DNA of 64,000 bases, from NCBI RefSeq assembly GCF_002077135.1, contig NZ_LDOS01000001.1:508219-572218 (forward strand). The letters are read 5' to 3'. Shown one piece after another: positions 38,485 to 46,488 of the stretch. Origin of the DNA: Metallibacterium scheffleri (lineage in GTDB: Bacteria > Pseudomonadota > Gammaproteobacteria > Xanthomonadales > Rhodanobacteraceae). Within the stretch, counting starts at the first letter, position 1, and the number at the start of each line of letters is the position of its first letter. The notes under the pieces were generated by a model. The model searched no databases. It had not been told where the DNA came from and was given only the letters and a program-made list of their open reading frames with translations. Position numbers and translations under genes: made by a program.

Positions 38485-39360
38485 TCAGCGCAGGCGGCGT
38501 TCAATCAAGGCGATGATCGCGCTGGCGACATCGACGCCCGCGGCGGCCTCGATCCCCTCCAGCCCGGGCGAGGCATTGACCTCCAGCACCAGCGGGCCAC
38601 GTGCCGAGCGGATCAGATCGACCCCGGCCACCTCCAATCCCAGCGTCGCGGCGGCATGCAACGCCAGCTTGCGCTCGGTCGCGCTCAACTTCACCGCCAC
38701 CGCATTGCCGCCGCGATGCAGGTTGGCGCGAAACTCTCCAGGTTGCGCGCAGCGTTGCATGGCGGCGATCACGCGCCCACCGACCACGAAACAGCGCAGG
38801 TCGCAGCCGTTCGCTTCGGCGACGAATTCCTGCACCAGAAAATTGGCGTACAAGCCGCGGAACGCCTCGATCACGCTCTGCGAGGACGCGCGCTTTTCCG
38901 CCAGTACCACGCCTTGCCCCTGCGAGCCCTCGTTGAGCTTGATCACATGCGGCGGCTCACCCAGCAGCGAGAGCAGATCGGCGGTGTCATCGGGGTTGTC
39001 GCCAAAGGCGGTGCACGGCAGCGGCAAGCCTGCAACCGCCAGCAATTGCAGGCAGCGCAGCTTGTCGCGCGCCTTGAGGATGGCATCGGCGCCGTTGGGG
39101 GTATAGGCACCCATCAGCTCCATCTGGCGCAGTACCGCGGTGCCATAGAACGTGATCGTGGTGCCGATGCGCGGGATCACCGCGTCGATGCCGCGCAGCG
39201 CGCGCCCGCGGTAGTGCAGGGCAAAATCATCCGGCGCGATGCGCATGTAACAGCGCAGCGGATCGAGCACGCGCACCTGGTGGCCGCGCGCGCGCGCGGC
39301 TTCGAGCAAACGCCGCGTCGAATACAGCTTGGTGTTGCGCGAGAGGATGGCGAGCTTCAA
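38485..39360 (-). CDS. rimK: Ribosomal protein S6 modification enzyme RimK (TTG start)
   Basis: The 291-residue ATP-grasp ligase adds glutamate residues to the C-terminus of ribosomal protein S6. It aligns along its whole length with E. coli RimK: LAILSRN at the start, [60 protein letters not shown] and [14 protein letters not shown]. The alignment fixes the start at TTG 39360 (LKLAILSRN), as no ATG or GTG lies nearby. The 3' end of a split tRNA-Gly lies 56 bases upstream without a terminator, so rimK may depend on the tRNA promoter. Confidence 0.9.
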   Translation of the reverse strand: MKLAILSRNTKLYSTRRLLEAARARGHQVRVLDPLRCYMRIAPDDFALHYRGRALRGIDAVIPRIGTTITFYGTAVLRQMELMGAYTPNGADAILKARDKLRCLQLLAVAGLPLPCTAFGDNPDDTADLLSLLGEPPHVIKLNEGSQGQGVVLAEKRASSQSVIEAFRGLYANFLVQEFVAEANGCDLRCFVVGGRVIAAMQRCAQPGEFRANLHRGGNAVAVKLSATERKLALHAAATLGLEVAGVDLIRSARGPLVLEVNASPGLEGIEAAAGVDVASAIIALIERRLR

Positions 39361-39416
39361 GCGCGGATCGATCCTGCACCGGGAGCGGGCTGCCAGGCGC
39401 AAGCCACGCGGGACAC

Positions 39417-39451
39417 TGGAGCGGGTGAAGGGAATCGAACCCTCGTCAGTA
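39417..39451 (-). tRNA. tRNA-Gly(CCC), 3' exon of intron-split gene
   Basis: These 35 bases give the last 3 anticodon-stem bases (TAC), a 4-base variable loop, the T arm, the acceptor strand CACCCGC, discriminator T and an encoded CCA. Joined to the 5' exon at 42097-42135 they restore a perfect 74-base tRNA-Gly with anticodon stem GTAGC/GCTAC and loop TTCCCAA. The group II intron 39452-42096 separates the halves between anticodon-stem bases. Confidence 0.9.
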
Positions 39452-39526
39452 GTCGGGTGGGAGGGAGGCCTCGCGGCCACCCTCCCCCCTCAGAACCGTA
39501 CTTGAGACTTTCGCCTCATACGGCTC
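39452..39526 (-). ncRNA. Group II intron domains V and VI
   Basis: Domain V is GAGCCGTATGAGGC-GAAA closing into GTCTCAAGTACGGTTC. Domain VI pairs successive GGG, GGG, A, GGG and GGCC blocks on the 5' side with GGCC, CCC, T, CCC and CCC on the 3' side. An unpaired A sits between the last two CCC blocks, the expected branch point. This geometry fixes the 3' splice site at 39452/39451. Confidence 0.9.
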
Positions 39527-39569
39527 AAGCAGCCAAGAACTCGATCAGCACCCGCTGACGAGCGGCAGC

Positions 39570-41195
39570 CTATCCTTCAGTGGCGCACGCGTGCAACTGC
39601 GCGTGACACGTCGGGTGGAGCATTTGCAGATTGGACAGCCGATCAGAGCCACCATAAACCCGCCAAACCACGTGATGGACATGCCAACCCGTGGCCTTCG
39701 TGATCTTGGCAGCGCAGACCGGGCAGTTGCCTTGCTGCTTGTTCCAAAGCCAATACAACTTCCTGCGTCCCTGCAAGGTGGACCGCATTCGGCGAGTAAG
39801 ACGCTCGTCGAAGTAGCCCTCGTCCTTTGGGTCATAGGGGTTGGCGTCCGCCCGAACCTTCACGTGCCTGACCACAGGAATGCTGGTCAAGTGCGTGAGG
39901 CAGGACACATCCGTTTGAAAGAGCCAGTCGCGTGAACCATTCGAGCGGAAGTACCGCCGTTTGATCCACCGCTTGCCTTTCATTGGATGCCGACGCGTAG
40001 CCCAACACCACAGTGCGCGCGTGATCAGATGATCGAGCTTGGCAAACGTACGGGACGAGTGCACGACTCGGTGATAGTTGCCCCACCCTCGAATAATCGG
40101 GTTGAGGACGAACACCACCTCATCCTGCCTTGCGCCCCGCAGCTCGCGCAGCCTGTCGCTGACTTTTGCATAGAACGCTGTAGCGTTACGCTTTGACGGA
40201 ACGATGCGCAGAAACCGCTTGTGCTTCTGCACGTGCCAGCCGAGGAAGTCGAACCCTTCCGTCACGTGGGTGATCTTCGTCTTCGACTCCGAGAGCATCA
40301 AACCTCTCTCGGCGAGGAATCCCACGATCAGCGGTTTGACTCGGGTTTCGAGCAGCTCTTTCGAGGCGCCCGTCACCACGAAATCATCCGCGTAGCGGAT
40401 GAAGTTGACCTTGGCCCGACGCGGAAGATTGTCTTTCAACAACCGTTCCATGCCGTCCAGTGCCAGGTTGGCCAAGCAAGGAGAAATAGGCCCTCCTTGT
40501 GGCGTACCCGCGTCCGTCGGAAACAGCTTGTGACCCTCCACAAACCCAGCCTTGAGCCACTTCGACAGCACGTGCCGGTCCATCGGCACGTTGCGCACCA
40601 GCCAGTCATGACTGATGTTGTCGAAGCAGCCTTTTATGTCGCCCTCCAGTACCCACTCCGGCGAATGTTCACGACTCAGTGCGTTGTGGCACTGGGCAAT
40701 GGCATCCGCCGTTGCACGTCCAGAGCGAAATCCGTACGAGTTGAGGTCTCCGTGGGTTTCCGCGATGGGATCCAGCGCAAGCCAGTACAACGCCTGCATC
40801 GCCCGATCTTTCATCGTCGGTATGCCCAAGGGCCGCTTCCCGCCGTTGGCCTTCGGGATGTGGATCCTACGAAGCGGCTTCGGACGATATCCACGAGAAT
40901 CCAGTGTGGACACCGCCTTCCGCTTCTCCCTTGGCGTGGACCATGTGATGCCATCCACACCTGGGGTTTTTCGGCCTTGGTTCTCCGTGACTCGACGCAC
41001 CGCGACTGCCCGTGCGGTGGTCGAACGAACGAGCAACTTTTGCAAGCGCTTGACGCTGCGCCATTGCTCGTTCTTGGCTGCCTTCGCTATGCGTGCCTGC
41101 AACCTACCGACGTGCTGAAAAGTCTCGGCCCACGGGATCGTGTGCCAATCGTTCCAGCGCGTGGAGGCGACATCGCCACTTGAAATGGCGTCCAT
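39570..41195 (-). CDS. ltrA: Group II intron-encoded reverse transcriptase/maturase with HNH endonuclease
   Basis: The 541-residue protein has reverse transcriptase blocks in order: TPGVDG, RRIHIPKANGGKRPLGIP, GFRSGRATADAI, GDIKGCFDNISHDWL, GTPQGGPISPCLANL, the catalytic FIRYADDFVV with YADD at 268-271, and KTKITHVTEGFDFLGW. A maturase (X) domain follows (about 345-450). An HNH endonuclease lies at the C-terminus, with CPVC, HVHHVVWR and LHPTCHAQLH. All catalytic residues seem intact, so the intron may be mobile. GGAGG six bases before ATG 41195 is a good ribosome site, and the start lies 16 bases after the inner tRNA's CCA. Confidence 0.95.
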   Translation of the reverse strand: MDAISSGDVASTRWNDWHTIPWAETFQHVGRLQARIAKAAKNEQWRSVKRLQKLLVRSTTARAVAVRRVTENQGRKTPGVDGITWSTPREKRKAVSTLDSRGYRPKPLRRIHIPKANGGKRPLGIPTMKDRAMQALYWLALDPIAETHGDLNSYGFRSGRATADAIAQCHNALSREHSPEWVLEGDIKGCFDNISHDWLVRNVPMDRHVLSKWLKAGFVEGHKLFPTDAGTPQGGPISPCLANLALDGMERLLKDNLPRRAKVNFIRYADDFVVTGASKELLETRVKPLIVGFLAERGLMLSESKTKITHVTEGFDFLGWHVQKHKRFLRIVPSKRNATAFYAKVSDRLRELRGARQDEVVFVLNPIIRGWGNYHRVVHSSRTFAKLDHLITRALWCWATRRHPMKGKRWIKRRYFRSNGSRDWLFQTDVSCLTHLTSIPVVRHVKVRADANPYDPKDEGYFDERLTRRMRSTLQGRRKLYWLWNKQQGNCPVCAAKITKATGWHVHHVVWRVYGGSDRLSNLQMLHPTCHAQLHACATEG

Positions 41196-41211
41196 ATCAG
41201 TCCTCCAGAGT

Positions 41212-41285
41212 TGGAGCGGGTGAAGGGAATCGAACCCTCGTCAGTTGCTTGGGAAGCAACAGCTCTACCATTGAGCTACACCCGC
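41212..41285 (-). tRNA. tRNA-Gly(CCC), intact, inside the group II intron
   Basis: The sequence folds as a complete tRNA: acceptor GCGGGTG/CACCCGC, D stem GCTC/GAGC, anticodon stem GTTGC/GCAAC with loop TTCCCAA (anticodon CCC), 4-base variable loop, T stem GAGGG/CCCTT, discriminator T and encoded CCA. It differs from the spliced outer tRNA at three positions, two of them a compensatory pair in the anticodon stem. It sits in intron domain IV, upstream of the reverse transcriptase. Confidence 0.95.
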
Positions 41286-41607
41286 CCATGACCCCTTGGG
41301 GATGGACGCCTCCCCTGACGGGGATTTGTCACCCCATCGGGAGTTGGTTGTCAGGCCTGTCTAGCGACAGGCCACCTCGCAGAAGTCAGCACCCTTTCGG
41401 GTTGGGGCGATCGTTTCATCCCCTATCTCGGCGATTACAGCCGAGCATCCGCTTTCTCCGCGATCCTGTGCCCGCTAGGCCTTCGACAATCCTTGCGGAT
41501 GGTCTAGTCGTCACCGAGGTGGCGACAGCCTATCGGGGTTTCCACGTTCCGTACAAGTAACAGTGTGGCTAGGGTTCTGCCTTTTCGCCGGAGGTACTCC
41601 ATCAGCG

Positions 41608-41630
41608 CATTCCCACCAAGCAGGGGAATG
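41608..41630 (-). other. EBS1 stem-loop of the group II intron
   Basis: On the minus strand CATTCCC and GGGAATG form a perfect 7-bp stem with a 9-base loop containing GCTTGG (41621-41616), exactly complementary to CCAAGC, the last six bases of the 5' exon. A candidate EBS2, AAGCTA (41685-41680), lies 58 bases upstream and pairs with TAGCTT of the outer exon. In the inner tRNA that segment reads TTGCTT and would mismatch. Confidence 0.8.
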
Positions 41631-42096
41631 TCCGACCTCATCCCTTTTGGGTAGGGCCTGTCAGATGCTTTGGCCCAGCTAGCTTGACGACGTTTAGAAC
41701 GGCAGTTCGTTTGCACTAACCCTTGCTACACAGCCTAGCGCCTACTCGGGTACATCTTCCGAGGTCACGCCGGCCCCTTGCGGGGTCGACGTACCCGCGA
41801 GGGTGGCTACATTGTCAGAGCGCTCGGCACGGAACAGTTACCCGTTCCGCACTGCTCCTAGGCTACCGGTGGCTGAACACCGAGTCAGTTCAAGCATGAA
41901 AACCCGACTGACAATTACTCGCACAGCCTTCGCCGCGCATGTCCGCATCCGAAATCCGGACACAGACCTCCCTTACCTCGCTCAAGGGATATAGCTCCTT
42001 GAGCACACCGGACATCGAGCCGGGACCGCTCCAGTTTACGACGGAGAGTCGGCCGCACCTACGGTAAGAGCGTGGGACACGCGGCTCGTGTCGCAC

Positions 42097-42135
42097 GCTT
42101 GGGAAGCTACAGCTCTGCCATTGAGCTACACCCGC
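42097..42135 (-). tRNA. tRNA-Gly(CCC), 5' exon of intron-split gene
   Basis: These 39 bases hold the acceptor 5' strand, D arm (loop AATGGCA), anticodon stem GTAGC, loop TTCCCAA and the first two bases (GC) of the 3' anticodon strand. The intron begins immediately after. The exon ends in the IBS1 sequence CCAAGC recognised by the intron. Confidence 0.9.
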
Positions 42136-42146
42136 GCTGCCTGTGA

Positions 42147-42175
42147 AGCTTACGCAGGCGACCGAATTGCGGCAA
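42147..42175 (-). promoter_or_regulatory. Candidate promoter for the split tRNA-Gly
   Basis: TTGCCG and TAAGCT with a 17-base spacer lie 11 bases upstream of the tRNA 5' end on the minus strand. The -10 match is weak, but no better candidate is visible. Confidence 0.35.
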
Positions 42176-42321
42176 GCTGCGCCGCCGGCCGCACGGGATG
42201 TCGTGCTTTGGTTGACATCGACCACGGCATCCATGAAATCGTGCAGGGCAGGTTAAGGTGCATGCGCGAAAGTAGGCTTCGAATCCAGTTGAGCCGCCGC
42301 GGCGGCAGCGAGGGAACAGGC

Positions 42322-44616
42322 ATGAACATGCGCAAGCTTTGGGTGCTGGTCGCCATGGGTTGCGGGCTATGGGCCGCCGTGGCGGCAGCGCAGGCACAGT
42401 CCGCCGAGGAAGCGCCACCCGATCGTGTTGCGCGCCTGGCGGTGATCGATGGCAGCGCCAGCCTGCTGCCGGCCGGTAGCCAGGATTGGGGCAATGCCTC
42501 GATCAATCGTCCGCTGGGTACCGGCGACAAGCTGTGGATACCGGAAGGCAGCCGCGCATCACTGGAGCTGGGCGGCACCGAGATCCGTCTCGATGGCGAC
42601 AGCGGTTTCGGCTTTCTGCATCTGGGTAACGACACCGCGCAGGCGCAACTGACCTCGGGCACGCTCAACCTCAACGTGCGCCATCTCTACTCGGGTCAGG
42701 ATTACGAGATCGACACGCCGACCCTGGCTTTCGTCACGCGCCAGCGTGGGCAGTACCGTCTCGACATCGCGCCGGATGGCAAGGGCACCCAGGTCACCGT
42801 ATTCAGCGGCGCAGCCACGGTGTACGGCCAAGGCGGCACCGAACGCCGCGTCACCGCGGGCAACTCGTATCGCTTTCTCGACTCGAGTCTGGCGCAAGTC
42901 GAGGTGTTCGCCGTGCCCGCGCCGGACAGCTTCGATCGCTGGTGCTTCGCGCGCGATGCACGCTATCAGCGCGACTACAGCAGCTCGCGCGAGTATGTCT
43001 CCAGCGAAGTGATCGGTTATCAGGATCTGGCTGATTACGGTACCTGGCAGAACGAAGCCGACTATGGCCCGATGTGGTTCCCGACCGCGGTGCCGATGGG
43101 CTGGGCGCCTTATCGCTACGGCCACTGGGCGTGGATCGCGCCGTGGGGCTGGACCTGGATCGACAACGCGCCATGGGGTTTCGCGCCGTTCCACTACGGG
43201 CGCTGGGCTTACATCGGCAACCGCTGGGGCTGGGTACCTGGCTCGTTGGCGATGCGTCCGGTGTATGCCCCAGCGCTGGTGGCTTTCGTCGGCGGATTTG
43301 GCGGCGGCATCGGCTGGAATGTCGGCGTCGGCTTTGGCGGGCCGGTGGGTTGGTATCCGCTGGCGCCGGGCGCGGTATTCGTGCCGTGGTACCGCTGCGG
43401 GCCACGCTACTTCCGCAACGTCAACCTCACCAATATCCGCGTGGTCAACAACAACACGATCAACAACATCAACAACACCTACAACATCTACCGTCGGGGC
43501 GGCCATCTGAATCTCACGCAGATCGGCGATCACCGCATCCCGCCGCGGGCGCTGACCATGGTGCCGCACGATGTGTTCACCGGCGCGCACCAGATCGGGC
43601 CGCACATGCTGGTGGCGCGACCGCACGGCACGGTGCTGCGCGGGCCGATGGCGCTGGCTGCACCACCAGCGCCCGGACGCGGCAGCCTGATGGCGCCCGA
43701 TCACGGGCTCAGGCCCAACGTGCCGCGCCCGATTTTCGCGCGCAACGTGCTGGCACACCGCCCCCCCCCGCAGATGATCAATGCGCTGCCGCAACGTGCC
43801 GATGGCTATCGTTTGGCGCCTGGTGGCCAAGCGCGACCGCTGCTGCCGACGCAGCCGGTGCGCATCGCCAGCAACGTGCGCGTGATCGGCTCGCGGCCGC
43901 AGCCCGGCATGCATGCGGCGCGCGGCGATGTTGCCCTGCCGCGGGTACCGCGCATCGAACGCGCAGGCCAGGCCGCCGCCGCGCCCATGGCGCGTTCACC
44001 CATGCCACGGCAAGGCGCGATGCCCTCAACGGGTTTCGTACCGCATCGCTGGCAACCCGAGAGCCTGCCGCGGGCTGCGCGCCTTGAACCGGCGCCCATG
44101 GTTGCGCCCGGCGCGCGTACGCAGATCCGTCGCGAGAATGGCGCGCAAATCATCGAGGGCCGTCCACAAAGTGGCGGTGGCAGCTTCAGCGTGATGCCGG
44201 GCGGCCGCAACACGCCGCCGCCCATGCAGACAGGTAACCGTCCCGACTATGGCGCGCCACGCCAGGGCGGCTATCCGCAGGCGCCGCGCGACAACTTCCG
44301 CGCGGCACGCCCGCGCGAGCCGGCTTTCGGCCAAGGCGCGCAGGTGATCGAGGCGCCGCGCAGCAACTACAACGTGCCGCGCGAGAACTTCCACGCGGCA
44401 TATCCACGCGAGCCAGCCTACGGTCAAGGCGTTCCCATGCCGCCACCGCCGCGCATGCCCCAGTACCAGCAACCGCCGCAGCAGTACCAGCAGCGACCGC
44501 CGCAAGAGTTCCGTGCGCCGCCCCAGGCGCGGCCGATGCCGGCCCCGCGTGAGGCACCGCCGCCGCGCGCGCGCGCGGAGGAGCCCAATCGGCCACACGG
44601 TGGCGGGCGCGACTAG
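42322..44616 (+). CDS. FecR-domain/DUF6600 exported protein with Pro/Arg-rich tail
   Basis: The 764-residue protein starts with a signal peptide (RKLWVLVAMGCGLWAAVAAAQA). A FecR-like beta domain (about 35-190) follows: GSASLLPAGSQDW, RPLGTGDKLWIPEGSRASLEL and RHLYSGQDYEIDTPTLAF. A Trp/Tyr/Gly-rich DUF6600 region (about 220-370) has repeated PWGW, HYGRWAY and WVPG motifs. The last ~350 residues are low-complexity Pro/Arg/Gln. Two 31-residue-spaced repeats of the form NFxAAxPREPAxGQG occur near the end. Nine consecutive C at 43761-43769 lie in the coding frame. No sigma or receptor partner adjoins it; function is unknown. ATG 42322 has GAGGG upstream. Confidence 0.78.
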   Translation: MNMRKLWVLVAMGCGLWAAVAAAQAQSAEEAPPDRVARLAVIDGSASLLPAGSQDWGNASINRPLGTGDKLWIPEGSRASLELGGTEIRLDGDSGFGFLHLGNDTAQAQLTSGTLNLNVRHLYSGQDYEIDTPTLAFVTRQRGQYRLDIAPDGKGTQVTVFSGAATVYGQGGTERRVTAGNSYRFLDSSLAQVEVFAVPAPDSFDRWCFARDARYQRDYSSSREYVSSEVIGYQDLADYGTWQNEADYGPMWFPTAVPMGWAPYRYGHWAWIAPWGWTWIDNAPWGFAPFHYGRWAYIGNRWGWVPGSLAMRPVYAPALVAFVGGFGGGIGWNVGVGFGGPVGWYPLAPGAVFVPWYRCGPRYFRNVNLTNIRVVNNNTINNINNTYNIYRRGGHLNLTQIGDHRIPPRALTMVPHDVFTGAHQIGPHMLVARPHGTVLRGPMALAAPPAPGRGSLMAPDHGLRPNVPRPIFARNVLAHRPPPQMINALPQRADGYRLAPGGQARPLLPTQPVRIASNVRVIGSRPQPGMHAARGDVALPRVPRIERAGQAAAAPMARSPMPRQGAMPSTGFVPHRWQPESLPRAARLEPAPMVAPGARTQIRRENGAQIIEGRPQSGGGSFSVMPGGRNTPPPMQTGNRPDYGAPRQGGYPQAPRDNFRAARPREPAFGQGAQVIEAPRSNYNVPRENFHAAYPREPAYGQGVPMPPPPRMPQYQQPPQQYQQRPPQEFRAPPQARPMPAPREAPPPRARAEEPNRPHGGGRD

Positions 44617-44708
44617 ACTTGCGCTATGCCGTGACAGGCGGCGTGGCTGCTGCACACAACGCGGCAGCCAGCACAGGCACGCTGGCTGCGCTTCGCGAAC
44701 GCTCGCGG

Positions 44709-46235
44709 CTACGGACGGCAGCTGTTCGGCAGGTAGCGCCGCGGCAGGTCCAGTCCCTGGCAACTCCAGCGGAGTGTGCCGTCCGCGGCTTGTGGCGCCA
44801 GCATCAGCATCTTGCCGCTGATCCGCGTGTTCGCGGCGTTGCCGTACTGCACCAGGATATTGCCGTCACGCACCGCGACCGCGGCGACATACCTGCCGCT
44901 GATGCTGCTCGCCGCCGGCAAGCCCGCGCTGGCGTTGTCGGCTGGGTAGCGCCGGGTCTTTGCATAGAACTGCACCACGTCGATCCGGGCGCCGTCGGCC
45001 AAGGCCAGACCTGCAGCCACTTGCGTGCGCACAATGTAATTCTGATACGCCGGAATCGCGATTGCGGCCAGGATCGGAACAATCAGAAACGCGAACACAC
45101 CCGCGAACACGATGCCGACAATGGCGCCGGCCGAGAGCCCCGGACGATAGCCGCCACTTGCCACGGTGCCGCTGCGCAACTCGCTGCGATACACCGCCAG
45201 GCTTTCCCTGCGCACCACAAGCGTGCCGGCGATCATGTCGTGCAATGCCTGCTTGCGCTGCGTCCAGCCGATCATGAAATAACCGAAAAACAAGATCATC
45301 GCCGAAAGATAAGAGGCGAAAAAACGACCCATGGCACGTCCGAAACCAATGCGCGCGCCATCCAGCGCAGTCACATGCAAGCCCAGCGCCAGCATGCCGG
45401 GCGAGGCTTGCAGCCTGGAACTCTGGAACAGGGATGCGTACAGCCAGGCAACACTGATGTTGATGAAAAACATCAGTACATGCAGACCGGCATATCCGCC
45501 CCAGGCAAAATCCCAACCCGCCAGCACCGCAAACGGCGCTCCTGCTGCCGCACTCACCAACGCGACCACGAACATGCTGCCTGCGTACAGAATCAGCCCG
45601 TCCAGTATCGCCGCGATCAAGCGCAGCCAGAAGCCGCCATACAGATCACGGCGCTCATGGTGCGTTGGCAGCCAGCCGGCGCCAAGAGACGCAGCCGCGG
45701 CGACCGGAGTGCCTGCGGCGGGCATCGTGCTACCTGCGGTGACCGCCCACCCGTCAACGGCTGCGGCTGGCGCGGCATCCGGTGTTACCGGTGCCACAGC
45801 GGGGCTGGGGTCGCCGGGGTCCAGCGCAAGGTCCAGATCCTTGCCGGCGCGCCAGTCGCTGGCTGCGATCCACGCTGCATTCGCAGCCAGCGCGCGCACC
45901 TTGTCCTGCGCCGGGATGCTGCCGGCGTCCAGCGCCTGCTCCAGCCAGCGCGCACTCAAAGGCCCGCATACCCGATCCGCGTGGTGCAACCACACGCGCT
46001 CGCCCTGCTCGGGCAGCAGCGCCACTTCCAGGCCGGCCTGCTGCAAGGCATCGGCCTGACGTCGCGCTTGCGACTCGTCAACCGGCTTCAGGCTCAGCGG
46101 CATGCGGCGCTGCACCTCCGCGAGGAAAACCTCGGGCGATTTGCGCAGCAAACCCGCCGCACGTGTCCAGACCTGATCGACATCCACACCGGCTTGCACG
46201 CGTCCGGTGAGCGTGACTGCAAACTGCGTCTCCAT
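44709..46235 (-). CDS. RDD-family membrane protein fused to a pilin-like domain
   Basis: The 508-residue protein combines several parts. An N-terminal domain (about 1-75) is followed by a GYF_2/DUF4339-like segment (VWLHHADRVCGPLSARWLEQAL, about 80-130). An Ala/Pro linker leads to an RDD domain (about 195-350, GGFWLRLIAAILDGLIL, GRAMGRFFASYLSAMILFFGYFMIGW and RKQALHDMIAGTLVV). The C-terminal part (about 370-508) resembles a type IV pilin without its prepilin leader: FLIVPILAAIAIPAYQNYIVRTQV as the hydrophobic helix, then a beta region with a terminal Cys pair. RDD functions are poorly known. The fusion suggests a minor-pilin-like periplasmic domain anchored by RDD helices. Confidence 0.75.
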   Translation of the reverse strand: METQFAVTLTGRVQAGVDVDQVWTRAAGLLRKSPEVFLAEVQRRMPLSLKPVDESQARRQADALQQAGLEVALLPEQGERVWLHHADRVCGPLSARWLEQALDAGSIPAQDKVRALAANAAWIAASDWRAGKDLDLALDPGDPSPAVAPVTPDAAPAAAVDGWAVTAGSTMPAAGTPVAAAASLGAGWLPTHHERRDLYGGFWLRLIAAILDGLILYAGSMFVVALVSAAAGAPFAVLAGWDFAWGGYAGLHVLMFFINISVAWLYASLFQSSRLQASPGMLALGLHVTALDGARIGFGRAMGRFFASYLSAMILFFGYFMIGWTQRKQALHDMIAGTLVVRRESLAVYRSELRSGTVASGGYRPGLSAGAIVGIVFAGVFAFLIVPILAAIAIPAYQNYIVRTQVAAGLALADGARIDVVQFYAKTRRYPADNASAGLPAASSISGRYVAAVAVRDGNILVQYGNAANTRISGKMLMLAPQAADGTLRWSCQGLDLPRRYLPNSCRP

Positions 46236-46282
46236 GGATCCCCCTTGTGCGGTCCACCCGCAACACTGCCTAGAATAGCGTC

Positions 46283-46483
46283 ATGAATCTGCTACTCAAT
46301 GGCCAGTCGCACGATTGCGCCGCACCCTGCAGCGTCGCGGAATTGCTCGAAAACGCCGGTTACGCGCAGCGCCGCGTCGCTGTCGAGGTCAATCGATGCA
46401 TCGTGCCGCGCTCCGAACACGCCACACATCTGCTCGCCGAAGGCGATCGCGTCGAAATCGTCCACGCCATCGGCGGGGGGTGA
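46283..46483 (+). CDS. thiS: Thiamine biosynthesis sulfur-carrier protein ThiS
   Basis: The 66-residue protein has a ubiquitin-like fold with the ThiS pattern: MNLLLNGQ at the start, SVAELLENAGY, VAVEVNRCIVPRSEH, LLAEGDRVEIVHAIGGG. The C-terminal Gly-Gly is the thiocarboxylate site that donates sulfur to the thiazole ring. In most gammaproteobacteria thiG follows; here 128-bp repeats and an unrelated membrane protein follow instead, so thiG must lie elsewhere. Confidence 0.92.
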   Translation: MNLLLNGQSHDCAAPCSVAELLENAGYAQRRVAVEVNRCIVPRSEHATHLLAEGDRVEIVHAIGGG

Positions 46484-46488
46484 GCACT

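Larger units (their letters stand above)
39452..42096 (-). mobile_element. Group II intron (2645 bases) inserted in tRNA-Gly and carrying an inner tRNA-Gly
   Basis: The 5' end reads GTGCG, the group II consensus, and the 3' end is GAC, matching the final AY. Domain V (39493-39526) is a 34-base hairpin with GAGCCGTA at its base. Domain VI follows with GGCC-GCGA-GGCC at its tip and a bulged A complementing base 39458, seven bases from the 3' splice site. EBS1 (41616-41621) pairs with the last six exon bases. The intron encodes an RT with HNH domain in domain IV and, before it, an intact tRNA-Gly(CCC). The roughly 810 bases 41286-42096 form domains I-III and contain no protein gene. Confidence 0.93.

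Noticed and set aside
41504-41716. Small protein genes inside the intron's 5' domain
   Set aside because: These bases form the structured ribozyme domains I-III, including the EBS1 stem; the short open frames have no ribosome site or homology.
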